DNA of 64,000 nucleotides, taken from positions 62,883,501 to 62,947,500 of the forward strand of contig CM059584.1 in assembly GCA_030407085.1 (NCBI GenBank), read 5' to 3'. Below are positions 34,325-44,044 of the stretch, piece after piece. Position numbers and translations under genes: made by a program. Under the pieces are notes generated by a model. That model did no database searches. It had not been told where the DNA came from and saw only the letters and a program-made list of their open reading frames with translations. Within the stretch, counting starts at the first letter, position 1; each line of letters starts with the position of its first letter. This DNA is from Trichopria drosophilae. Taxonomy: Eukaryota; Arthropoda; Insecta; Hymenoptera; Diapriidae.

Positions 34325-34613
34325 ACAGGGTGGCCGATTTATATAACCTTCTAAGGGTCATAAAAAAATGTATAAATACCCGTTCCGACGTAAAATTTTC
34401 CGCTTTTTTTCAAATCCGGTGTCAAATATAGGGGTTCCCATTAAAAAATACACTTTGACCTTCAAATGACCTTGAAAGAAAAGTTCAAAGTTACAATTAA
34501 TTGCACAGACAGATGGCCCCCTTTGTCCTGGACACATTTTGTCTAAACCTTTTTTCCCTATCTGGCTTAGGTTTAGGGAAATTCCGGTGCGGCGATTAAA
34601 ATGGGCCACATTG
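34325..34613. mobile_element. mariner-type tip / MITE-like unit (CAGGGTGGCC)
   Basis: Starts TA-CAGGGTGGCC and ends GGGCCACATTG, giving a 289-bp unit with inverted tips; the interior contains TGACCTTCAAATGACCTTGA. It may be a separate MITE or the 5' end of the DUF4817-type element whose transposase starts at 35405. A related copy is at 44065-44340. Confidence 0.55.
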
Positions 34614-34795
34614 TTTATGGGCGTATCGACAGAACTTTTAAACTTTAGGTTGTCTTACATTATGATACGTTAAAGATTGTCAAAACAAAATTTGAATCAT
34701 AATTTAATAAACCTATGTGCATTTTAATCGTATCATGTGTTTAATAATGACTATAATATTGTAGGAACCGATGAGTGTAAGTGGAACTAGCAAAT
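34350..34795. repeat. about 445-bp segment duplicated at 44065-44510
   Basis: From CCTTCTAAGGGTCAT through TGGGCGTATCGA and TAATGACTATAAT, this segment is repeated in direct orientation at 44065-44510 with small differences. It extends about 180 bp past the CAGGGTG-type unit. The two copies bracket the split transposase and the BEL element. Confidence 0.75.
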
Positions 34796-35404
34796 TCGAC
34801 ATTTTCTTGTGCGTGACAAGATTTGCTTTTTCAGTTGAAGACATCATATGCGTCTGAGAACATTTGTCTCAAAAAGTAAAACGCAAAACGTGTCTTATTT
34901 TAATAAAATAGCATCGCCGTTTGATAGTGAGACATAATACGTATAAAGTTGTGCATCTCACGATTGGCATCTTAGATGTCATAAAACACGAAAGTGTCTT
35001 ATTTTGAGACACGAACGTGGGATCAGTTTTTGCGGTGCAGCGGAACCTATTTTTTGACAGTCATGCTTGCAAAAATTACTTTATCAAAATTAATATTTTT
35101 GAAATTCGAACGCTACTAATTCATACATACATTATTTACATAAAGCAAGACTAACAAGAAATTTGAGTTTGATTTGCATTCGTAAGAAAAAATAACGCTT
35201 TAAAGAATTGAATACCTTTAAAGTTTTGACGATTATTTTGTAATGAAAATTTAAAAAGAGTGACAAACGCAGTATTGTTGGTAAAGACATTTCGTTAAAT
35301 AAAGTTACCGTAATTTTCCCATCTATCTCCTTTGTATTAGTCTTCATATTTTTGATTATCAAATTACTATTTCAATTGAATATTAATTAATAGCTGGTTT
35401 TCAA

Positions 35405-36076
35405 ATGGCTGACTATCCTCCTAACGAGATCATTGATATGGTTGTGGTCTTAGGAGCAAGCCAAAGTAATTATCGTATTGCAGAAAGACTTTACGCTGAA
35501 CACTTTCCTGACAGACGACACCCTGACGATAGAGCTATGAAACCTTTAACTGAAAGAGCTCGTGCTGGACATATGGTTCGCGAACGCCACCGATATGATG
35601 AAAACGATCCTTGGGTTCTAACTATTTTTGCAATGATTAATCTTGATCCTCACATTAGCAGTCGCCGAATCGAAAGGGAAATAGGTATAATGAGGTCAGT
35701 CTGTAAAACAGCATCAGCTGTGGTTTGCCTTTTGGCATATCTGTTTATATGTATATTTATTGTTGTAACTATTGTATTAGGACAATAAAGTCGTAATAAT
35801 AATAATAATTATAGTATACCAAGAAGTACTTTTTTAAGGATTATCAAGGTGTTTAAATATCATGCGTATCATATTACTTTGATTCAAGAGGTACAGTTAC
35901 AGCAGTTTCAGCAGCGTATAGATTTTGTCAATGGGCTTTACAAATGAGAGAAAATGATCCAGACTTTTTTAACTTTGTACTTTTTCTGACGAGTGTAAAT
36001 TCCAACGTGATGGCGAACTGAATAGGCATAGCTCTCATTATTGGTCTGATGTGAATCTTCATTGGTTTAGAACTGT
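35405..36076 (+). pseudogene. DUF4817/mariner-type transposase, N-terminal half
   Basis: ATG at 35405. The N-terminal helix-turn-helix (DUF4817) domain reads NEIIDMVVVLGASQSNYRIA and LYAEHFPDRRHP, then DPWVLTIFAMINLDPHISSR. The next part of the DNA-binding domain (PRSTFLRIIKVFKYHAYHI) resumes after 35814, so 35695-35814 (GT...AG, 120 bp with an AAT run) looks like an intron or a small insertion. Then FVNW-type helix and, after a one-base frameshift near 35990, FSDECKFQRDGELNRHS and HYWSDVNLHWFR, with the first catalytic Asp in FSDE. The frame is cut at 36077 by the BEL LTR and continues at 43259. Confidence 0.85.
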
Positions 36077-36580
36077 TGTTCGCGATCGCGCATCGCCTGC
36101 CGCATGGGTGTCAAAATTGGAACTACAAAATCGTGGCAATCAATTTTTCATGAGTAAATTGCGTCAAAAGGCCCGCCGGTAGTGGGAGTTCCTCGCGCTG
36201 GCCCGTTGTCTGTCGAGCAGAGTTTCCCATCTCTCAAAATCACGGTAAGTGGGTTTTTCGCAATTTTCGCGGTGGTTCCGGTTAGTCAGTCGCGTTCTCT
36301 TTCTCGCCTGGAATCGACACGCACGTTTTTCTGTCGCGTTCATTATTCTCCTGATTCGTCTTTAAATTCACCGATCGGCAATTCAGTTAAACGCATACAA
36401 GCTGCGCCGTGCTCGTGTGCGATTTGTGAAAACTCTTGTGAAATGGAAAGTTGCCAAAATATAATTTTGTGAATTTAAACTCTTCATCTCTTCTCCTTTT
36501 TTTTAATCCAAAATCTTCGCCCAACCAGCCTGTAACCCCGCGCTTAAGACGATCGTCCTTTACGATCGTCCACGCGAACA
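36077..36580 (+). repeat. BEL 5' LTR
   Basis: 504 bp, beginning TGTTCGCGATCGCGCATCGC and ending CCACGCGAACA. It matches the 3' LTR but lacks about 66 bp (between CTGTCGCG and TTCATTATTCTCC) that the 3' LTR keeps, and shows scattered substitutions. LTR divergence implies the insertion is not recent. Confidence 0.9.
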
Positions 36581-36583
36581 ATC

Positions 36584-36601
36584 TGGTCCTTCGAGCCGGA
36601 T
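36584..36601 (+). promoter_or_regulatory. BEL primer binding site
   Basis: TGGTCCTTCGAGCCGGAT starts three bases after the LTR. TGG is complementary to the CCA end of a tRNA primer. The tRNA identity was not determined. Confidence 0.7.
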
Positions 36602-37344
36602 ACTCAGGATTCGAACGATTTTATGAATTAAAAAAAAAGTGAGATCGAAAGTGAATTAAATAATATATATAGTGTTTTGGGTTTTTTGAAAAATAAATTG
36701 TGTGAAGTGACCAAAAAAATGGTAATAAAGACGAAGTGTTGTGTGCAAAAGGAACGATAAAAACGACGCCATATTGGAACGCGTCGCGTCCCTTTGCCCC
36801 AAGAAAGTGTATTCACATATTCAAATTGCGCGCGCTGCGTATATTGGACATTGTTCGTCGTGACGTCACTTGAGTCGCCTCCCTACTTCGGCGGCCCATT
36901 CAGCAACGGCAGACCCCTCTACACTCGCCTGTCTTCCACCAGTTGCCGGCTCCAATACAGACAGGATAGACACAATGCTCCTGCTTCAGTCTGAGCCATC
37001 TTGGGAACGGCTCCCCACTCTACCGCTGTACAACGACCCACGACGTGATCGCCGTGGATACCACAGGTGAGATCGCGCCAACGCTCACGAGGTAGTTGCC
37101 GCCATACTGCCCGCCTGTCCCCCTCGTCGGCAGTATTGTAAGTAATTAAGCTGCGGTCCGCGAGTGATATTCACGTTTAAATTTCGCTGTTTTGAGCCGC
37201 GATTATTTTAGCTGCATTGCATTAAAAGTGAATGGTGTTTCTATTGTTCTAATTTTATATAGACTCTTCCTTTAAGGACTGCTAATCAATCAAAGTGAAC
37301 ATTTGGACAGTGTTTTTTCTTGTTGAAAATAAAATCGCGTTACG

Positions 37345-38890
37345 ATGTCAGACGGGGGAACTTTTACCTTAGGCGTTCCTACCAAACAGTCGCGCGTGAC
37401 GTCACCGACTTCGCTATCGCGCCTAGTCACGATGCAGCTAATGCAATTTGATACTCTCAAATGAATTTGTGAAACGATCGATAATTTAACGGAAGAAACC
37501 GTAACCTTTGCACGAATCAATAATTTACAAACCAAACTCGATATCGTTTGGTCTTCGTGTCGCGATGGACATGTGAACATTATGTCCGCCAATGTTGATG
37601 CGTCAACGTCAGTAGCGGACTATCAAAACAAGAACGAATTTGCTTCTCATGAGAGGACTTTTTTGAATTATTTAGATAAGTTGGCGATCCTCACCAGACG
37701 ACGGAGGTACCCAGGCCATCGATTCCTCACTCGCATACTCTGGAGCGAATTCGAATTCCGACGTTCTCGGGTGACCGTAAGCAGTGGCCAAGTTTCAGAG
37801 ACCTGTTTTCCCCCTTGGTAGTTAATGCACCAGGACTATCAGCGGCGGAGAAGCTCCATACCTGAAGACGAGCCTAGTGGGTAACGCACTCTCAATCATC
37901 TCCAACGTCGACGTCGTCGAATGCAACTTCGAAGCTGCGGGGAGACTCATCTACGACCACTTTTAAGATGTCCCGGCCTTGATTACCGCTCAAATTGACA
38001 GGCTGCTGTCACTCCCGTCCATCAAAGCGGGGAAGCCCGCCTCACTCGAATCGCTTATCTTGTAGACCAATGAATGGCTTACAGCGCTACGCACCTTAGG
38101 AGAACCGGTGGATAGTTGGAGTTCGTTGCTGCTTGTGATGACGCTCAATCGACTCGACGAGGTGACAGTCCACGCATGGCATGAGAAGAACGGTAAAACA
38201 GAGGCCATGCCAAGGTATAATGAATTGGATGCGTACCTCAGACATCGTCTACAGTACCTGTGCCCGCGACACGCAGAATGACGCAGCGCATCGAGCTATG
38301 CAGGGCCTTCGACTCAGCGAACTTCCACGAATACGACATCGAGTCATCGTGCTCCAACAATGAAGCTAAGGACTTCGTTCTCATCGAACCAGGCATCTAA
38401 CCAGGTTTCGACGCCAGAGTCGAAGAGGACCCGTCAAAATTGTATAGCGTGCAATAGTTTGCATCCATTGTATTTTTGTCACTTATTTAAAGCTTTAACG
38501 CCATCGAAACGTTTCGAGCTGGTCAAATCCAATACATTGAGTTTTAACTGTCTTAGGTTAGGACATCCACCGAGGCCCTGCAGCTTCTCCAAGTGTCGAC
38601 ATTGCGGGCAATCGCATCGTACGCTCCTGCACGAGCATTTCAATCCTGAGGAATCACGGGAAAAGGCCATTTCTGAACGACCAGGTGACGTGTCAGAGGT
38701 AAAGAATGCGCCCACTTTGGCCTCTCATCACTGCCTGGTGCTGCAGTTGCGACCATTAATCGACCCAGGGTCCGAGTGCTCCATTATTTCTGAGCGAGCT
38801 GCTCAGCTTCTACTGGTGTCACGTCGTCGCTCGTCAGTTTCCGTTACGGGTGTCGGAGCAAACTCGTCTTTACGCGTGAAATACGACTGT
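37345..38890 (+). pseudogene. BEL gag, frameshifted
   Basis: ATG at 37345 begins SDGGTFTLGVPTKQSR. Later parts, in changing frames, include PVFPLVVNAPGLSAAEKLH, DVPALITAQIDRLLSLPSIK and EPVDSWSSLLLVMTLNRLDE, conserved in BEL gag. The nucleocapsid end has Cys/His knuckles: CIACNSLHPLYFC, then CLRLGHPPRPC and CRHCGQSHRTLLH (about 38430-38640). Stops occur near 37457 and 37819, with frameshifts between, so no full Gag can be made. Confidence 0.85.
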
Positions 38891-40145
38891 GGTCGTATTA
38901 CCCAATGTAAAATGTCATATAGACACTTTGTCTATCGATGCGTTTATTGTACCGGCTCTTACCGCGTATGCGCCGCCGTCTTCTCAGTCTTCGATCGACT
39001 TAAATTCCGCTTTTAAAGATGTCTGCCTTGCAGATTCGAACCCTTACAGCGCAGATCCGATCGATGTAATTCTAGGGGCCGATATTTTCGGTGTTATTTT
39101 GGTAGACGGGTTTTTATGTCGCGAAAATCTACCCGTCGCACAAAATACCGTGTTCGGTTGGGTATTGTTCGGACACGTGTACTCGACGTCTACCTGTCCT
39201 CCAATCAGGTTTCATTGTTTACATGCAATATCCAATGTAGACCTGCATGCTAGTCTCCAGCACTTTTGGGAAATGGAGGAAATTCCGGAAACGGCACGGT
39301 GGTCCGAGGATGAGACCCTGATGACCCCGAAACTGGCAGATACCATGTACGTCTTCCGTTTAAGCGAGACCCTCCACTCGATCTTGTCGAGTCTTTTACA
39401 CGTGCGGAACGCATATTCGAAGCAGGCGAACTACGCCTTTCACAAGACTCTCGTTTAAAATTTGAATACGATTCATTTTTACAGGAATATTTGGATCTCG
39501 GTCACATGTCACGCGTACCGTGCGATCGCGATAGGCCGAATTATTATATGCCACATCACGCGGTAATAAAATCTACCTCTTCGACCACCAAGTTGCGGGT
39601 CGTTTTTAACGCGTCCAGTCCCAGCTAAAATTCAAGGACATTGAATGATAATTTATTGATTGGGCCCAAATTGCAACAAGATTTCGCTTCAATTCTATTA
39701 CGCTGGCGACGCAATCGTTATGTGTACTCTACAGATGTAGAGAAGATGTTTAGACAAATTCGCGTGCACCCTGATGAAGCGAATTATCAACTCATCCTTT
39801 GGAGGAACACTCCTCAGTCTCCTCTAGATACTTTTCGACTCGAAACGGTAACGTGATAAGTTATAACGGGATAAGTTCGGCCCCCTTTTTAGCACTGCGC
39901 GTGTTGTATCAGCTAGCTGCTGAAGAACGAACATCGTTCCCTGTAGCTGCTCGGGAAATTCTAGATAATGTTTACGTAGATGACATTCTCTTCGATGGGC
40001 CGACCTTGACACGTACACTGCAACTTCGCAATCAAATCCTTGGGCTCACCCGCGCGGGCGTCCTGAATTTGCGCAAGTGGACGTCCAATTGTCCATCTCT
40101 TTTATCCGATTTACCGAAGGAAGTGCGATATTGCACTCAATAAAG
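38740..40145 (+). pseudogene. BEL protease and reverse transcriptase, frameshifted
   Basis: The protease motif LIDPGSECSIISERAAQLL (about 38755-38810) has D-P-G in place of the usual D-(S/T)-G. The protease tail VILGADIFGVILVDG and FGWVLFGHV follows. The RT region has MSRVPCDRDRPNYYMPHHAV and LRVVFNASS (about 39505-39625), motif A YSTDVEKMFRQIRVHP (about 39721) and, in another frame, motif C YVDDILFDG (about 39975). A frameshift near 39480 and a stop at about 39627 break it. Confidence 0.85.
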
Positions 40146-40369
40146 AGTTTTTCGACGAAGCTTCCGTCAAAACTTTAGGCATTCTGTGGAGCCCCACCGC
40201 CGACGTAATTTCGGTTTTCCCATGAACCTGGTTCTGAGTCGGAATCCTGGACGAAAAGGTTGATGTTATCGTGCATTGCGAAGCTTTTCGACCCTCTTGG
40301 CTGGATATCGCAGATAATAATCCAAGCCAAAATAATTATTCAGCAGATGTGGTTGTCACAGTTAGGATG

Positions 40370-40930
40370 GGGTGATGCGCTACCCTAAGATACTCTGCGG
40401 GAGTGGCTCGCATTTATTAGGGGACTCCAGAACCTCTATCGACTATCCATTCCACGGTGGATTCAAACTGATTCCACGGAATGCTACTCAGTACACGGAT
40501 TCGCTGATGTTTCGGAAAAGGCATATGCAGCCGTGGTCTATGTTGTCTTTTCATCGAGTCAAACATCCTTCTTACTTACAAGTAAAACAAAGGTCGCTCC
40601 AATCAAGCGACTCACGATTCCACGCTTAGAACTCGTCGCGGTTCACTTACTGAGCAAACTTATTAAATGGAGTATATGCTCTCTCCAGAACAATCCTGCT
40701 TATGTGACGGCATGGTCGGATTCTACCGTAGTACTGCACTGGCTTCAGAAGGAACCGTCGTCTCTTAAAACTTTCGTGGGTAATCGAGTCGCCCAAGTTC
40801 AGACCTTGCCACAAGTTACCTGCGATATGTACCCTCCGCTGAGAACCCGGCCGACCTGGCCTCAAGGGGTACCTCTTGCTTTGAATTAGCAGCAAATGAT
40901 CAGTGGTGGCATGGACCCCCATGGCTCACC
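40370..40930 (+). pseudogene. BEL RNase H domain
   Basis: Contains KVAPIKRLTIPRLELVAVHL and TAWSDSTVVLHWLQKEPSSL (about 40585-40770) with the Asp/Glu positions expected of a BEL RNase H; this part is open from 40533 to 40889. The upstream start (HGFADVSEKAYAAVVY type) lies in a different frame. Confidence 0.8.
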
Positions 40931-41008
40931 ATGCCTAAAACAGAATGACCGACACAGCCTCCTTATCTCGGGGTCGAGACTGATCCTGAGGAGAAGTCCA
41001 TTGTCTCC

Positions 41009-42505
41009 TTGACGGCTCAGATTACTACCTGGAGTTTCGCAGAACAGTATTCCTCGTGGCGGAAACTTGTCCGAGTAACCGCGTTACTTAAATTCAAGCG
41101 ACTAACACAACGAATCACGTCTACAGATATCAACGATAGACGTCAGTCAGAATTATTTTGGCTGCGTGCAGTTCAGGAAGAATGCTTCCCCTCGGATCTC
41201 CCTCGACTGCGAGAACGATTGAGCTTACCGAAATTGAGTTGCATCCGCTCTCTGGACCCTTACTTAGGCGAAGATGGACTTATTCGGGTAGGCGGTCGAT
41301 TAGGAAACGCACTAGTTGCCCACGAATTCGCGCATCCGGTAATCCTGGGAAAACATAGACTTGTGACCTTACTTCTACGAGAGATGCATCTTCGGACTCT
41401 CCATGGCGGTACCTCGTTGATGTCCCGCGTGCTACGAGAACGATTCTGGGTGATCCGCGCTCGAGTATTACTGCGATCGGTTATTCATCACTGCGTCACG
41501 TGTGCTCGACAAAGAGCAGCGCTCGGCTCTCAAAAGATGGCTCCATTGCCTCTTCCTCGAGTGCAGCCATCCCGTCCATTTTCGCAAACGGGCGTTGACT
41601 ACGCGGGACCCTTCTCATTATCATCCTTTGTCGGTCGAGGCCAACATAGTCGTAAATGCTACATAGCATTATTTGTTTGCATGGCAACTCGAGCCGTGCA
41701 CCTTGAACTAGTAGAGGATTATACCACTGCTGCTTTCCTGAGCGCCTTTGATCGCTTTCGATCCAGACGAGCCACTCCAACTGTCATTCACAGCGACAAC
41801 GGTACCAACTTTCAGGGTGCCAGCAGTGAGCTTAGTCGACGCTTTAGAGCAGCGCTCAGCGATCCAGCACTTGCACAATACATGTCCCAACAGGAGATTT
41901 CGTGGCAGTTTATCCCACCTTCCACACCGCATATGGGCGGAATGTGGGAGAGCGGAGTACGATCATGCAAACACCATTTAAAACGAGTTTTTGGCGTTCA
42001 AGTACTCAGCATACTGGAATTCAACACACTGATTTGCAAGATCGAGGCATGTTTAAACTCGCAACCGATTGCAAGCCTCTCACGCGATGACGACACTCTC
42101 CGTTATTTGACGCCCGGTCACTTCCTGGTAGGAGCCCCTCTTTTAGCTTCTCCTGAACCATCTTCAGGGGCTGAAAATCGAAACATTCTCAAACGGTGGC
42201 AGTTAGTCCAAAGGATAACCGAACACTTCTGGCGTCTCTGTCAAGTGGATTCCCTCCACACTTTACAGAAACGTCATAAGTGGCACGATGTTCGACCGGG
42301 CCTAAAAATTGGCGATATCGTCCTAATTCAGCAACCGAATCTTCCCCCAACTTGGTGGTCGATAGGTAGAGTAATTGCCGTTCACCGCGGAACGGACGGG
42401 CACGTTCGCGTTTGTAATGTCCGCACCGCAAAAGAAGTCTCTCGCGGAATTAATAAACTCTCGCTCCTGCCTGCAAACGACGACGATTTACTTACTTACT
42501 TTTAA
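41009..42505 (+). CDS. BEL integrase region, open frame of 498 codons
   Basis: An uninterrupted frame. Upstream linker to about residue 85, then DGLIRVGGRLGNA and the HHCC zinc-binding domain (H..TLHGG...HHCVTCARQ). The DDE core has Asp in FSQTGVDYAGPF, Asp in VIHSDNGTNFQG and Glu in GGMWESGVRSCK. The C-terminal DUF5641-type domain includes RYLTPGHFLVGAPL, KRWQLVQRITEHFW and RPGLKIGDIVLI. Catalytic residues are all present, so this domain looks intact although the rest of pol is broken; it would normally be released from a Gag-Pol polyprotein. The ATG is not necessarily used. Confidence 0.9.
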   Translation: MTAQITTWSFAEQYSSWRKLVRVTALLKFKRLTQRITSTDINDRRQSELFWLRAVQEECFPSDLPRLRERLSLPKLSCIRSLDPYLGEDGLIRVGGRLGNALVAHEFAHPVILGKHRLVTLLLREMHLRTLHGGTSLMSRVLRERFWVIRARVLLRSVIHHCVTCARQRAALGSQKMAPLPLPRVQPSRPFSQTGVDYAGPFSLSSFVGRGQHSRKCYIALFVCMATRAVHLELVEDYTTAAFLSAFDRFRSRRATPTVIHSDNGTNFQGASSELSRRFRAALSDPALAQYMSQQEISWQFIPPSTPHMGGMWESGVRSCKHHLKRVFGVQVLSILEFNTLICKIEACLNSQPIASLSRDDDTLRYLTPGHFLVGAPLLASPEPSSGAENRNILKRWQLVQRITEHFWRLCQVDSLHTLQKRHKWHDVRPGLKIGDIVLIQQPNLPPTWWSIGRVIAVHRGTDGHVRVCNVRTAKEVSRGINKLSLLPANDDDLLTYF

Positions 42506-42688
42506 ATGTTATATAGGAATTAGTAGTTTGTAAGTTTATATTGTTAAAAACCTGAGACTTTTATTGTACATATCGCTGGCAGGAGAAGGGGTTCCCGCGC
42601 ACGTCCTAGGCTTATCGAGCGGAGTTTCCCTTCTCTATCGTAATTTTCATCGAACGTATTGATTCGGAAGGAATCAAGGCGGGCGGGA

Positions 42689-43258
42689 TGTTCACGATCG
42701 CGCATCGCCTGCCGCATGGGTGTCAAAATTGGAACTACAAAATCTTGGCAATCAATTTTTCATGAGTAAATTGCGTCAAAAGGCCCGCCGGTAGTGGGAG
42801 TTCCTCGCGCTGGCCCGTTGTCTGTCGAGCACAGTTTCCCATCTCTCAAATTCGCGGTAAGTGGTTTTTTTCGCAATTTTCGCGGTGGTTCCAGTTAGTC
42901 AGTCGCGTTCTCTTTCTCGCCTGGAATCGACGCGCACGTTTTTCTGTCGCGCTAAGGAACCGACATTTTTGTTCCACGAGGCTCATGGCAACCGCATCCA
43001 TGCTTCGAGTTACGCGCTTCATTATTCTCCCGATTCGTCTTTAAATTCACCGATTGGCAATTCAGTTAAACGCGTACAAGCTGTGCCGTGCTCGTGTGCG
43101 ATTTGTAAAAACTCTTGTGAAATCGAAAGTTGCCAATAAATAATTTTATGAGCATAAATTCTTCATCTCTTCTCCTTTTTTTAACGCAAAATCTTCGCCC
43201 AACCAGCCTGTAACCCGGCGCTTAAGACGATCGTCCTTCACGATCATCCACGCGAACA
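42689..43258 (+). repeat. BEL 3' LTR
   Basis: 570 bp, preceded by the polypurine tract at 42676-42688. Starts TGTTCACGATCG and ends CCACGCGAACA. It keeps a segment including GAACCGACATTTTTGTTCC that is deleted in the 5' LTR. Confidence 0.9.
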
Positions 43259-43790
43259 ATTGAAAATTATCAAAGACGTTGGAGTCTTATGGTATGGTAC
43301 GGCATCATGAGTAGACATTTGATTGGCCCTTATTTTTTTTGAGGATAATGTAAATCCACATACTTATTTACGACTATTGAGAGATGAAGTACCTGGATTG
43401 ATTGATGATATTGATTTAGAAACGCAACGAAGAATGTGGTTCCAGAAGGACGGTGCATCACCACATTTCGTTCGAATTTTAACGGCATTTTTGAATGAGC
43501 ACTATAATAATAGATGGATTGGTCGACAAGGTTCGGTTAATTGGCCTACTTGCTCACGCGATCTTACATCTCCAGTCTTTTATTTATGGGAGTATTTAAA
43601 AATACAGTTTTCGAGCAACAACCCACTACAAGGGCAGATATGCAGGATCGGATTCGTCGAGCATGTGATGCGATTCCAAGGCAAACTTTGCTCAATACCG
43701 TTCGCCATTTTCAAATGTCATTTACTTTGTGCCTTTAAGCAAATGGTCGTAACTTTGAACATTAGCTTCGAGGTTATATAAATATTTATT
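43259..43790 (+). pseudogene. DUF4817/mariner-type transposase, C-terminal half
   Basis: Resumes immediately after the 3' LTR with ENYQRRWSLMVWYGI and LIGPYFF. After a one-base slip in a T run near 43340 the frame gives EDNVNPHTYLRLLRDEVPGL, RRMWFQKDGASPHFVRIL (second catalytic Asp) and NRWIGRQGSVNWP with SRDLTSP (third Asp). Another shift leads to TTRADMQDRIRRACDAIP, with a conserved NFEHL-like end near 43760. It is the missing half of the gene at 35405-36076. Three frameshifts make it inactive. Confidence 0.85.
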
Positions 43791-44044
43791 TACTGTAGTG
43801 AGACGTAAGGGGACTCACTTTTAACAAAGCACCCCAGTGAGAGGCACGGGTACTCACAATAAATAAGCAACCCGAAGGAAACCGAACTTACTGCGTTCAC
43901 GTCGTTGCTTCTGGGTAAAGCTAGAAGTATGTAAGTACAAAATTTTCAAGGTCGTTGTCACATTGGGGTTGAATATTCTTCCTAAAAGTATATCAACGAC
44001 CATTATTCTATCAGACAATGCAATCAAATAGCAACCACATGATG

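Larger units (their letters stand above)
36077..43258 (+). mobile_element. BEL/Pao LTR retrotransposon
   Basis: A 7.18-kb element with LTRs at both ends (TGTTCGCG...CGCGAACA), a primer binding site starting TGGTCCTTCGAGCCGGAT (36584), gag, protease, RT, RNase H and integrase in that order, and a polypurine tract AAGGCGGGCGGGA (42676-42688) next to the 3' LTR. Pol organisation and the integrase sequence are typical of BEL/Pao. It inserted into a mariner-type transposase gene, whose frame is followed on both sides. Target duplication is not well preserved. Gag and RT are broken, integrase is open. Confidence 0.95.
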
